Under the pieces are notes generated by a model. It had not been told where the DNA came from. It searched no databases and worked only from the letters and a program-made list of their open reading frames with translations. This document shows positions 36,301-47,365 of a DNA stretch of 64,000 nt, one piece after another. The stretch is from Apium graveolens. Taxonomy: Eukaryota; Streptophyta; Magnoliopsida; Apiales; Apiaceae. Numbering within the stretch: position 1 is the stretch's first letter; each line of letters opens with the position of its first letter. A program made the position numbers and the translations under genes. The stretch is taken from positions 65,413,669-65,477,668 of the forward strand of contig NC_133650.1 of NCBI RefSeq assembly GCF_009905375.1, in the 5' to 3' direction.

Positions 36301-37312
36301 CTACTGCAACTACTGCTACTTTCGTAGCATCTCCCATGAACACGTATATCTCACCATCTCTAAGCATTCTGGATAGTTGGAACCCCTGCATAGAATTACA
36401 AACATGATCAGTGGCTCCTGTATCTACACACCAAGTGCTCGTAGATATAGCCGCTATAAATGTTTCTGTAACTAGAGAAAGAGACATACCAGTATTGTTT
36501 GTCTTCTTAGGAAGAGGACAATCCTGTTTCCAGTGACCTGACTGTTTGCATCTGAAGCACTTTCCCTTAGGCTTTTTCACACCACCCTGAACTCCCACTG
36601 CCTTCACAGCTTTCTGTGTCTGAGCCTTTTTCTTCTTCTTAATACCTTTCGGCTTAGAGGAAGAACCTTTCTCAGCCACATTCACTTGAACACTCTGCCG
36701 AAATAATCCTTCAGCTTCCTGAAGTTCTGTCAGCAGTTCCGCGAGACTATACTGCCTCTTGTTCATGTTGTAATTCAAGCGGAACTGCTCAAAACTCTTG
36801 GACAAGCTCATAAGGATAATGTCAATCTGGGTTTCCCCGTCAAGTTCAGCACCAAGGATCTCTATCTCATTCAGATGCGACATCATCTTAAGAACATGAT
36901 CCCTTATAGGTGTGCCTTCAGCCATCTGAGTGTTCATTAAAGCCTTCATGGCTACTTGCCTAGCAGCCCTATTCTGATCTCCAAAAAGTTCCTTGAGATT
37001 AAAGAGCATATCCGAAGCAGTGGCCATAGACTGATGCTGATGCTGCAAAACACCCGACATTGCTGCCAGAATGTAACATCGCGACATCTCATCAGCCTTA
37101 ATCCACCGTTTATAATACTCTTTCTCATCTTCAGGAGCATCAGCAGCAGGCTGTTGAGGCTTGGGTTCATAAGTGCAAAACTTGTACTCCTCAGCAGTCA
37201 ACACAATGTCCAAATTTCGTTTCCATTCAATATAGTTAGGTCCGGTAAGTTTGTTATCCTTAAGTATGGTGAATAGTGGATTAAAGCCCATTTTATCCTG
37301 AGAATCATGCAT
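33350..37312 (-). pseudogene. gag-pol: C4 gag-pol polyprotein with two nonsense codons
   Basis: One frame of 1320 codons from ATG 37312 to TAG 33350-33352. The only breaks are TGA at 35795-35797 (in LVHSDLC-stop-PMNIQ, the first integrase Asp region) and TGA at 33476-33478 near the C-terminus. The gag domain covers residues 1-240 and the knuckle CFRCKQSGHWKQDC is near 250. Protease CVDTGATDHVC is near 297. WHLRLGHIN and CESCLEG form the integrase zinc region. Then come RSDRDGEY and ERRNRT of the integrase triad, RT with [11 protein letters not shown] and [10 protein letters not shown] near 997, and RNase H with YTDSDFQSD and STMEAEY. Apparently inactive only because of two single-base changes; the LTRs indicate a recent insertion. 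Confidence 0.95.
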
Positions 37313-38740
37313 AAATAAGGGTGCATTAATTATTAAGATCTAAATTATTAAAATTTAATGCACTAACATCTAAACACCTTAAGCTTCTGGTACGCCACGA
37401 CGTGTGACATGTATACCACCTAATTTTGTTTAAATGTTACTTCGGTCCTATTACTAAACAATATGCCACGTTGGGGTGGACTATATTATTTTTCATAGCT
37501 AAGTGTATACCATCATCAAATCTTAAATTATTCGAAATCTATGGAACTTGGTACGCCACGATGGGTGGCGTGTATACCTTCCAATATTCGTAATTTTACC
37601 TTGAATACAATACTTCAATTCAATATTCATCAATGGTTTGATTTCCAGGTAGTGGAAGAGTCACATCGGTCTCGCTTAAAACCCACAGCCTTACAAGTTC
37701 GATGAACCCGTTTTTGACAAAATCGCCCCAAATCAGAAATAAAGAAAATCCGTATTTATTCCTTTCAAAATTTATTAATTTAAGAAGTTTGTTCTAGTAA
37801 TTTCTATAACATTCTAGACACCACAAATTACATGCCACGATGGGTGACGTATATATAATTTATATTCGTCTTTATGTTAAATTACCTACAACCAATAATG
37901 GAGACCATGAGATTTAATTTCATATTAATTCCCTCTCCCACTTAGATTTTTTTTTATTAAAATTGAAAAATTTTAAAATTAAATGGGGCCCTATGTTGTT
38001 ATAATTATGTCTAATCATGCATTCAAAATACACACATAATTTTAGCAACATATAACATTTAATTAAAGCAATAAATAAATTTTATGTCCATGTCGTCCTA
38101 ATTAAGTTAAACATGCAATTTTAAAAGAATTACACACATAATTAACGACACACATAATCAATAAATTAAAGAAATAATTAAAATTTAATGGAAAAAATTA
38201 AAATAAATTTTCCACTATTATGGCCCTTGAAAAAAAATCCAGCTCTAAAAAAAAATCTGCCCCAAGTGCGCCCCGACGCCCCCAGCAGCCCCAGCAGCCC
38301 CAACAGTCCTAGCTGCCGCAGCAGCCCCAGCAGTCCCAACTGCCGCAGTAGTCCCAGCTGCCGCAGCAGCCCCAGCAGCCCCTTGTAATCGCACAGCGGA
38401 ACAAAAAACTACCGGAATTGATTTCCGATCGCACATAACTATTACAAAATACCCGGAACAATTACAAAAAAAATAGATCTAATACAAAACTAATTTTGTA
38501 AAATCTATTATAACACGATCAACCCTCGTGTAAATTACAACCACGATTAAACCACGTGGAAACCAAAACAAAAATTAACCACGATTAAACCACGTGGGAT
38601 CCAAACACATAATTAAAATATACATGGCCATAATAGTGGATAAACAACCTGCATCAAAACCAATACAAGCAAAATACTATATACACGCATATATAATTAC
38701 GACATGGACATTATATCATAAAACGTAGAATCCATTATCA
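37313..38740 (-). other. C4 leader with repeated GCCAC...GTGGC hairpins and low-complexity tracts
   Basis: Four imperfect copies of TACGCCACGATGGGTGGCGT lie near 37391, 37463, 37552 and 37833; the best one folds as GCCAC/GTGGC. At 38275-38385 there is a CAGCAGCCC/CTGCCGCAG tract. At about 38540-38600 CACGATTAAACCACGTGG occurs twice. No gene supported. Confidence 0.6.
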
Positions 38741-38755
38741 GGCTCTGATACCAAT
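38741..38755 (-). other. C4 primer binding site
   Basis: Minus-strand ATTGGTATCAGAGCC directly after the 5' LTR; initiator-Met tRNA type. Confidence 0.93.
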
Positions 38756-39864
38756 TGTTGGGAACCACGGACTTAGGGTGTTACTACGTTTTACGATAAA
38801 GATTACGAAAAGAGGATTACCTTGTTAATGGTTGATTCCACGCTCTTCTATTGTATTCCCAAATTCCCTTGAGCGAAGTGTGGCCTCCGTCTTCTCAAGT
38901 TATCCTCTCTTCTTGCTCCTTGGTGGCTACAATATGTTTTCACACAATTCCAAGCAAGAAGAGAATAAGAATATATATAGGCTACAATAGGGACCACGGA
39001 TAATTAGGTTGGGCCTTCTAATTACATCTTGAGCCTAGCCCAATGTAATTAAATATTAATTCAATCCACTAAAGAATTAATATTTGCACTACCTTTCCTA
39101 ATACCGTAATTTAATTAATTCGGTTCCAATATTATTTGCTTATTAAATTCCCCATGTTTAAAATATCATATGTCCATTAATTAAATAAATTACTGATAAT
39201 TTATTTAATTAATATCTTTTATCCTTGATCATCCACTCAACCTTTATTTAATTATGCCTGAATAAATTCCACCTGCAGGGTTTCACATAATTAAATCTTT
39301 TTGAGCTTTCAATGGGACATCATTAACCCGAATATTATCAGGACATGGATTCCTTCAATAAATAATATCCACCATGTATATAATTCCATCACCCAAAATA
39401 TAATGATATAATTCAAAAGAATTATTTCATATATAAATCAAAGCATGTAAATAATATACACGTGTCAATTACTATTTCCGGATTAAGAACCTAAGCATTA
39501 ATAATAACATAGAATCTTAGTTCTCCTTCTTAATCAGTATTAAGGGAACAATTCTAAATTTGATCCTGTTCAATATATACAAAGTATACTAGTATTATTT
39601 ATTAGTCAATATAAACTAATCTAAATAATACTAATCTAAATAATACTACAGCCATACCAGTGGATTGTCCAACACCACCTGTGCTGTGAACCTTATTATA
39701 TTATATAACCGTATTTAACAATCTAATATTCTGTATCCCATTTGATACTAGATTGTTCACAATATATAATTTAGACAACATGTAAACATTCAAATGATTC
39801 TCAAATAAACTGGCCAGAAATAAATGTACATACTTCAAATAAATATTTTCAGTATACACTAACA
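38756..39864 (-). repeat. C4 5' LTR
   Basis: TGTTGGGAACC to ACACTAACA in plus orientation. Carries a 15-bp tandem copy (CTAATCTAAATAATA) near 39620 that the other LTR lacks. Confidence 0.95.
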
Positions 39865-39869
39865 CTGAT

Positions 39870-41171
39870 TTTGTGGTAGTTCCAACTAAATCTAGAATTC
39901 AAAATCAAACTACACAGTCAACTCAAGTCTCTATAGATGGATCTAAGTTAGAAGCTGCTCTTGTTACTCCAAGTTCAAATCCTGACAACAAAGATACAAA
40001 TTCTGATTTTGTTTCTGATACTGACAAAGTGATAATTATCCTTAATTATGTTAAAACTGAAGAAGAAGAAATTCTATTTCGGATGAATCTACAGATTCTT
40101 TCTGCATATGTTGAAGCTGTTAATGCTGAAAACTTCAAAGAAGAAGAAATGGAGTTTGATAGAGAAGAAAGGGCTCGGGAAGGAAAAATCAGAATTGCTG
40201 TTAACAAAGCAAATCAAACATACAGAAACATGCTTAGAAGATCTGAAAGAAATAAATGGAGGATTATAGATATGAAGATGTTATATGAAAGAGCATAGAG
40301 GAAAGCTCAATTATTTCTAAAGATCAAGAACAAATATAAATGGAGAAAAGTTGATGATCTTATTTGTAGTGATGAAATGAGTTTTATTCCTGGAGGTATA
40401 AGGGTAGATGGTTTACCTGGTTCTAATACCATGGGAGATAAAAAATCTTGGTTAGTACAAGCAAAGAATCTTAAGTTGATTGAACCATTTACAAGAGCTG
40501 GAATAGGACATCATGAAGCCAAACTTGTCAATTTGAAGTTGTTGAACTTTACTCTTGCTGATAGTCTTGGTCAGGAAGTTACTGCTGATCACTTGGACAA
40601 ACTTGAAGCTGTGAAGATTATACTTGACAAACAAGATGGTTCTAAACCTAATCAAAAGATCTTACTCTTATTGCAAAATGATTAAGTCCAACTTCTTTCA
40701 CTTGATGAACTGTTGATCATGACAACAAAGGAACTAAAATTTATTCACTATTTACTAAGAGTTGAAGATGAAACTTCAAGAGAATGGTCAAATATGATTC
40801 TTGCCAATATCAAAAAAAGGATACTGAATAATGTTCCACATTATTTTGGATCATACATTCCTACATACATAAATTTCAAAGGGCAAGAAGTCAACATGAA
40901 GAAGGGAGGAGCTGTTACTGAAAATATTCTTACTCAGAGGCATATAACCATGAATCCTGATGGTAAAAGAACTTGTTTTGTGTCACTAGAAGAAATGATG
41001 ACATAAAGAACTCCAATAAAAAATCTAAGAGCTGCTATCTACTAGTTGTCTATTGAAACTGAGTATTAGAAGAATTTGAAGATCAAGCTAGAAGAGATTC
41101 TGTTGAAAAAGATTGATGACAGAGTTAAAGCTTTTGTTCAGGGATACTGCAGAGTTTATCAAGAAATATGA
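39870..41171 (+). pseudogene. S2 additional ORF, C-terminal part
   Basis: Resumes after C4 with VVPTKSRIQNQTTQSTQVS. Charged helical stretches follow (LRRSERNKWRIIDMKM; ENFKEEEMEFDREERAREG). The end, INFKGQEVNM, LRAAIY and LEEILLKKIDDRVKAF, aligns with the S1 C-terminus (DHNGDIVDM, LRAAIFQ, LKDVKKRMIDE). In-frame stops are near 40296, 40683, 41004, 41041 and 41065. Terminates at TGA 41169-41171. Confidence 0.7.
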
Positions 41172-41278
41172 AGATCAAAGTCTGAAACAAAATATGCTTT
41201 ACACTCTATAGTTTGTCTCTCTAATTTTTGACACTAGACAATTCTATTAGAATTTATGCTTATTCTGCAAAGCATAAA

Positions 41279-41290
41279 TTGAGGGAGATA
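41279..41290 (+). other. S2 polypurine tract
   Basis: TTGAGGGAGATA precedes the right LTR at the place where S1 has GTTGGGGGAGAT. Confidence 0.7.
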
Positions 41291-41828
41291 AATTCGGGAA
41301 TTAGCTGCGTCAAGAATCAGGATCTGTATGACAATCAGGATATAATCAACCGCCAGGATATGATAATCCGTTGAAAGCTTCATTATCATCTGTTGACAAT
41401 CTATTCGGTCATCCGTTGATGGTTAGATATGAATATCCGTTGAAGCTCTAACATATATTCATTAATCAACTTATCCGTTGAATATGTGTTGAGTAACAAG
41501 ACAGAGCTGCGAGATAAATCAGAATGTGCTGATTTATAGGATCGTAGTTGATTTATATATGTATAGAAAGTATATGAGTTATACTGTAACATATCTTGTA
41601 ATTGATATAGTTTGATTATAGATGTGTAGTATATAAACACATAATAGGTTAACACTTTGAAGTGTGCACAACTCGATTATTCTATAACCTAGAAGCTCTT
41701 TAGAATATTGTTCTTAAGAGAGTTTTGTAACAGTTTATTAAAGATCAATATAAACTGTCTCTGTAATAAATTGATTTGTTTAGTAATTGTGTCCAACCCC
41801 TTTTAAACAATTACTTTACTGGGCAACA
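41291..41828 (+). repeat. S2 right LTR
   Basis: Collinear with 12993-13555. Ends ACTGGGCAACA and is followed by the duplication CAATA. Confidence 0.9.
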
Positions 41829-41833
41829 CAATA

Positions 41834-42128
41834 ACCTCGTGCTACGATAGTCTAGTGCTTCACAACCAACACCAACATGCAAGTTCAAGCCACCCGTGGG
41901 AAAGGTCCATATAAGATCTCGAGGGTCGTCTGCGCAGGAATTTACGAGATGGACCACCTCGATGGCCGAATTTTCAAGAACGGGTGGAGCAAAATCCATC
42001 TTAAAAAAACATTTATCAGTAATCTCTCATTGTGTTATTTGATTAAAACTTGTAAAACACTCTCCCCCTTTAAAATCCGTGTTTGGTGCAATGAGGCGGA
42101 TATGGGGTCCCCACTAACGGTCCATTAA
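41834..42128 (+). pseudogene. Tat-lineage gypsy integrase, C-terminal fragment
   Basis: ACCTCGTGCTACG continues the frame interrupted at 12992. RGKGPYKISRVV, YEMDHLDGR and WSKIHLKK are the GPY module and the last residues of Tat-type pol. The frame ends at 42126-42128. Confidence 0.82.
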
Positions 42129-42158
42129 GTTATTTAAATAAAGAGCTTCAGTATCTTA

Positions 42159-44057
42159 TAGAACTGTTCGCGAACCGAGCCGTTCGCGAACAAGCTCGAG
42201 CTCGGCTCGTTAAGGGCTCGGTTCGGCTCGGTTCGTTAAGGGCTCGAGCTCGAGCTCGAACACAAAAATGTGTTCGTTAAGAAAACGAGCTCGAGCCGAG
42301 CTTTTGGCATGTTCGGCTCGAGCTCGGCTCGGCTCGATTCGGCTCGAGCTCGGCTCAGTTCGGCTCGAAAAAAAATTAAAAAAAAAAATTATTTTTTATA
42401 TATTTAATTATTATGAATTTTATTTAGATTTTTTATAAATATTTTTAAATTATTGAACTATACGAATGTCAAAATATATATTTTAGTAATTTGAAAAAAT
42501 TCAGATATTAAAAATTAATTTTTTTAATTTGATATTTTAATAATTAACAAGTGATTTGACTATTCCTTGTAACTAGTATTTATTTCCTGATCGGTGTTTC
42601 GATTTTTTGAAATTATTTATAAATGATCCAACCGTACGGATGTCAAGATCTATATATTTAAGTGATATAATAAAAAATTTAGAAAAAATAAATATATTTG
42701 GTTTGCTATTTTAACGGTAAACTAGTAGTTTGACTAGTACTTCTCCCATATTAATGTTTCGATTTTTTAAAAAATATTTATGAATGATCCAACCGTACGG
42801 ATGTTAATATCTATATTATTTAGTAATATGACAAAATTTTAAGAAAAAATAAATATATTTGATTTGTTATTTTCACAGTCAACAGGTGTTTTGACCTTTA
42901 CTTGTAACTAGTGTTTAGTCTCATATTAATATTTCAATTTTTAAAAAATATTTATGAATGATCCAACCGTACAGATGTTAATATCTATATATTTTAGTGA
43001 CATGATAAAAAATTTAGAAAAAAATAAATTTATTTTGTTTATTATTTTGACAATCGACCAATTGTTTGAATAGTTGTTAGAACTAGTGTTTAGTCTCATA
43101 ATAATGTTTCAATTTTTTTAAAAATATTTATGAATGATCCAACCGTACGGATGTTAAGATCTATATATTTTAGTGACATGACAAAAGTTTTAGAAAAAAA
43201 TAAATGCATTTGGTTTGTTATTTTAACAGTCAACCGGTGTTTTGACCTTTACTTGTAACTAGTGTTTAGTCTCGTATTAATGTTTTGATTTTTTAAATAA
43301 TATTTATAGATGATCCAACCGTACGGATGTTAATATCTATATATTTTAGTGACATGATAAAAATTTTAGAAAAAAATAAATTTATTTTGTTTGTTATTTT
43401 GATAATCAACCACTTGTTTGAACAATACTTGTAACTAGTGTTTAGTCTCGTATTCATGTTTTGATTTTTTTAAAAATATTTATAGATGATCCAACCGTAC
43501 GGATGTTAAGATCTATATATTTTAGTGACATGACAAAAGTTTTAGAAAAAAATAAATGTATTTGATTTGTTATTTTAACAGTCAACCGGTGTTTTTACTT
43601 GTACTTGTAATTAGTGTTTAGTATCGTATTAATATTTCGATTTTTTAAAAAATATTTATGAATGATCTAACCGTACGGATGTTAAGATCAATATTTTTTA
43701 GTGATATGACAAAAATTTTAAAAAAAAATAAAAGTATTTGGTTTGTTATTTTAACAGTCAACCGCTGTTTTGACCAGAATTTTTTAATTAAGCTCGGCTC
43801 GGCTCGGCTCGGCTCGGCTCGAATCGGCTCGTTTTGATGGAGAAAACTCGTGTTCGGCTCGTGTTCGGCTCGGTTCGACTCGATTCGATTTTGTTCGATA
43901 AAAACTCGTGTTTGGCTCGTTCGTTAACGAGCTCGAGCTCGAACACAGGTTTTTGTTCGTTAAGAAAGCTCGGCTCAGCTCGGCTCGTCAGAAAAAATAT
44001 TAAAGCTCGGCTTGGTTCGATCAAAACTCGACTCGGCTCGGTTCGTGAACAGCTCTA
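42159..44057. mobile_element. Non-autonomous hAT element with GAGCTCGGCTCG subterminal repeats
   Basis: The 8-bp duplication GTATCTTA is at 42151-42158 and 44058-44065. Terminal inverted repeats are TAGAACTGTTCGCGAACC on the left and TAGAGCTGTTCACGAACC (reverse complement) on the right. An 8-bp duplication with a TAGAG-type terminus fits hAT. Both ends have dense GGCTCG/GAGCTC words, likely transposase binding sites. The 1.1-kb core is a tandem array, with no transposase. Confidence 0.88.
42600..43770. repeat. 176-bp tandem repeat array inside the hAT element
   Basis: The word GATCCAACCGTACGGATGTT starts at 42625, 42786, 42960, 43136, 43312 and 43488, with a one-base variant at 43664. The last five spacings are 174, 176, 176, 176 and 176. 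A weaker copy precedes near 42455. Confidence 0.93.
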
Positions 44058-44066
44058 GTATCTTAT

Positions 44067-44627
44067 GCATAAACTCATTCTCAAATGATCCATGATGTAT
44101 ACATTTCAAAATTATGAATAAAAAGTTTAATAACTCTCACATGACAGTAAAGAACACCCATTCATTACAGCTTGAAAAACGACAATTAATATTCTCTTAT
44201 CATAAGACAATACTAATGATATCGTTCACTTTTGATAGTCATTAAAATAGGAAGTAAAAATACAATTTCAAAAGACATCTTAAAGAACCTCCTAAATAAA
44301 GAAAATTGATAAAAAAAACACTTTATAATCGCAACATAACAAATTCCACGTACTTGGCATACTTATAAACAAAATGAAGTTCTTGTCACAACAATGTGCA
44401 AAATATAAAACATAGCAAAGATCATCAAACCACATTTCCGCACTTCACAAACGAAGTTAAATTAACCAAATTGTTAAATTCAATACCCAAAACAGGAAGT
44501 TTCACAAGCTAGCAATGTCACATAGAGGTTTTTAGCAAAAACCAAATGTACGCAACAAGTAAAATACCCATTTTTGTAGCAAAAACATGCAAACAAAATT
44601 AAATCATTAACGGGGAATCCCCTTTCT
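44067..44627. other. Tat 3' region, no gene seen
   Basis: AT-rich sequence between the hAT insertion and the end of the antisense ORF; no frame supported. Confidence 0.5.
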
Positions 44628-45173
44628 TCAAACGTTCATACCAGGATCATTGGCCCGCGCTCGGGTCGTGCGATAGTCTTTCACATATTCATCAAATGAA
44701 TGACCAGTGATGTCAACACCATCACCCGACAACCTGGTCAAACATTGATCGTAACCGTCACCAAGAGCTTTAGAAATATCTTCAATTCCTTTCTGAACCT
44801 CGAACTTCAACCTATCATTTTCCTCGACAGTAAATCTTTAGCTTCATGAACATCTTTTAACTCATGCTCTAGCCCATCACATCTTCTATTTTCATCATCC
44901 CTCAACAACTCCATATCTTGGAGCTTATCCTCAAGATCCTTCACCCTTTCATTCACCATCTTCTCAGCAACCCCCATCTCACTTATCTGTTTCAAGTACT
45001 TGAAGTTAGTAGTCTCCAGCTGACCAACTCGTTCCTCCATCTCAGAACTATCAAATCTCAACTTTCTTTTTCGCCTCCTTCAATTCAACGATCTCAGCTT
45101 TAAGTGTAGACGAGTCCTCATCACTAACATCTTTCTTAAACTCCTCCAGGATATACGTGAAATCAACAATGAA

Positions 45174-45260
45174 CTAAAATTCAAGTTCAACATAACTCAA
45201 AAAATATACATAATAACAAAAAAGAAAAGCAACAGAAATACACGGCAAAATAAATCTTAC
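45174..45260 (-). other. Predicted intron 2 of Tat antisense ORF
   Basis: Minus-strand GTAAGATTTA to a T-rich tract and TTTTAG, 87 nt. The frame continues from VARG to FIVDFTYILEEF. Confidence 0.6.
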
Positions 45261-45811
45261 CCCACGAGCTACACTCTTGCACCTATCAACAATCTCACTA
45301 CGTTTCCTTGCAGTGTAGGATAAAAAGTCCTGGGGAAGATTAAATATTTTAAAAGCACGAGCAGAAACAGTAGAGCCTACTGTCCAACACTCATTGGGCT
45401 GAATTTCAACGCGAAACATTTCCTTGCTGCCCTGAGGGTCGGCAGTAGGGGTCACAAAGGCTCTACTCCCGATAATCATCAAATTTTTATTAACACCCCC
45501 AACATGAGACTCAGCCTCGTGCCTCTGCACATCAGCTGATAGCTACCGCCATCCCCTCGATAGCATTTGCGAGGAATCACTTCCATTTCTTCACGCACAT
45601 CCACAACCTTTCCCCGATCCACAAACACTTTCTCACCTTGATCATATAACAATTCAATGGAAACATAATGACTAACCCTCGATGGACCGGGCCTGGAAGT
45701 CCAAATCTTAGCATATCGATAGCTCCAGCAGGAGATTTTTGTACCAAAAACATCATAGCTTTGTCCATCTTCTCTCGCACCCCGCTATCAGGAATCTGCA
45801 TCAAGAGCTAC

Positions 45812-45914
45812 CTGCAATTGTTCAAACGAGACGAAAATGTCAAAACATGCATAAAAGCATATATCTATAAAAAAATAGAGAGAGAGAGAGAAAGAGAGAT
45901 AATCAACTACTTAC
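45812..45914 (-). other. Predicted intron 1 of Tat antisense ORF
   Basis: Minus-strand GTAAGTAG donor, a CTCTCTCT-rich tract and TTGCAG acceptor, 103 nt. Confidence 0.55.
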
Positions 45915-46780
45915 GAGCATGCTCTTCTAAAAACCTATCATCTTTTAGTTGTAAATGGGTATACACCGACCTTGAACCATGAAACCCATCTAGATACTCC
46001 TTTTCATACTATCTAACTTATTCAAGGAATCGAGGGTACCCTGGCTAATTTTTCTACACGGTCTCACGAATTCCAAATCTGGTCCCCCAGTATATAAGCA
46101 CTTGGAGTGATATCCTGAATTTGAAGAACAAACATTAACAATCTTAAATATTTTATGTCGTCTGTCATAGTACACCCTACCCCTCGTGATATCGAACCCC
46201 ATAGATAGAGAAAAAAGCTGAATGATATGAATAATATTCTTCTCATGGTACAATGCGATAAAACCACTCGATTGGGCAACAGAGTTCGGAACCAGTTGAC
46301 CTAAGCCACATCCAATGGCCTCATATACCACCAGCTGAAAATGATGCACAGGAAGAAAAAGACCATACTCAAATAAGTTTAATGGAATCACGTGCATACC
46401 ATACTCCGGCATAATCCATACACGATCCTCGGGCCTAGGTACCGGATGACCATAACCGTTATTAAAATCAACTCAAAGTTTCAATTTTGTCGAAGGAATT
46501 GGCTTGTTGATGTAATGACTAATATAATCAAGACTCGACTTATCTGAACACTCTTTATGTCTTAAGGCATAAGTTCTCTTCCAACACGCTACTTCTCAAA
46601 TTTAAGGTACGAGGACTCAACTATGGAGGAACCCGAGGACCATCACGAATTCCAGATAAAAACTCATCCTTGCATTGATCTAAATCAGTAATATCTAAAC
46701 CCCTAAGTTAAATAAATACTCCCCATCCCCATCTTCAAGCGACTTCTTCCCACGATCACTGCCGGAAACCATTCTCAAAG

Positions 46781-47201
46781 ACGAAGAATAACATACAGTG
46801 GCCATAAATTAAAAACACTAACCAACTAAAAGAAGATAAATACAAAAATAATAGCCAAGAAACTAACAAGATTATGACTTTTGAAAGAATATAATGATAA
46901 AAGAGTGAAACTTACAATATCAAGAAATTCAAAGAGGAGTGTGAAATGATAATCCGAGCAACAACGCTCCTTTTGTTGGAAATCAGGGAAGCTAAATGGT
47001 TACAACTTGTATCCAATAGAAGGTAAAACAAACAAAAGAGAAATAAAGAGCTTTTTATACTCTCATTCATACCAATGCACGTGTACAAAATAAAACAAAA
47101 CAACAAATTTCATAATTATTCCTTCTATTTTATGTTATTTTATTTTGTGTCTAAAAATTAATTTTTTGGAACCCAAATCTAAAGATATTTGAATACCTAG
47201 C
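46781..47201. other. Tat 3' untranslated region before the PPT
   Basis: AT-rich, no gene seen. Confidence 0.45.
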
Positions 47202-47365
47202 GTGGGAGGGGGGACAAATGTTAGACTCTAGACTTGGAGTATAACCCAAGAAGACCTTTTAAAAGACTGTAATTATTGTAATTAAAGGGCCCCATAGGCC
47301 CATTTTGTAACAGAAGATTAATAGGAAGCCCGTTAGAGGACTCCCTGCAAATATAGAGCTATGGC
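47202..47365 (+). repeat. Tat polypurine tract and start of its 3' LTR
   Basis: The purine-rich block GTGGGAGGGGGGACAAA (47202-47218) is followed by TGTTAGACTC at 47219, a standard PPT-LTR joint. The LTR is cut at about 47365 by the hAT element and appears to resume at 49941. Its far end could not be fixed. Confidence 0.65.

Larger units (their letters stand above)
32185..39864 (-). mobile_element. Young copia element C4 (non-Sirevirus lineage)
   Basis: The duplication CTGAT is at 32180-32184 and 39865-39869. LTRs of 1095 and 1109 bp differ by about eight substitutions and a 15-bp tandem duplication in one copy. On the minus strand: 5' LTR (right), PBS, 1.4-kb leader, a single gag-pol frame, PPT, 3' LTR. 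A single continuous gag-pol frame with no extra ORF distinguishes it from the Sireviruses. Tork/Angela-like is my best guess at lineage. Confidence 0.93.
12993..41828 (+). mobile_element. Sirevirus-type element S2, old, pol-deleted, carrying two nested insertions
   Basis: The target duplication CAATA is at 12988-12992 and 41829-41833. The LTRs (about 563 and 538 bp) differ at roughly a tenth of positions by eye plus indels, so the copy is old. It keeps gag (broken), protease and part of the pre-integrase region, a small ORF and the additional ORF. Integrase core, RT and RNase H are missing between about 16330 and 16550. A Tekay element (18162-30528) and copia element C4 (32185-39864) are inserted in it. 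Without them S2 would be about 8.8 kb. Confidence 0.9.
44628..46780 (-). pseudogene. Antisense ORF of the Tat-type gypsy element, spliced, with a gypsy-type transposon domain and coiled coil
   Basis: Minus strand, opposite to pol. It begins near 46772 (MVSGSDRGKK). The best domain segment is 46412-45990: FEYGLFLPVHHFQLVVYEAI and LGQLVPNSV resemble the domain annotated as putative gypsy-type transposon protein in plants. A likely intron 45914-45812 has GTAAGT and TTGCAG ends. A second, 45260-45174, has GTAAGA and TTTTAG. The last exons form a long coiled coil (MEERVGQLETTNFKYLKQIS; LEDKLQDMELLRDDENRRC) ending at 44628. Stops and shifts make it a pseudogene. Antisense ORFs between pol and the 3' LTR are known from Tat elements such as Grande and Retand. 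Function unknown. Confidence 0.68.

Noticed and set aside
38188..38436. Pro/Ser or Ala/Gly-rich ORFs
   Set aside because: Low-complexity CAGCAGCCC tract in the C4 leader; no gene signature.
43788..44058. ORFs with SRAEPS/GSARL repeats
   Set aside because: Translations of the GGCTCG subterminal repeats of the hAT element.
42149..44066. 10-bp duplication AGTATCTTAT suggesting a MULE
   Set aside because: The extra bases belong to the terminal repeats; with TAGAG-type ends the duplication is 8 bp, which fits hAT.
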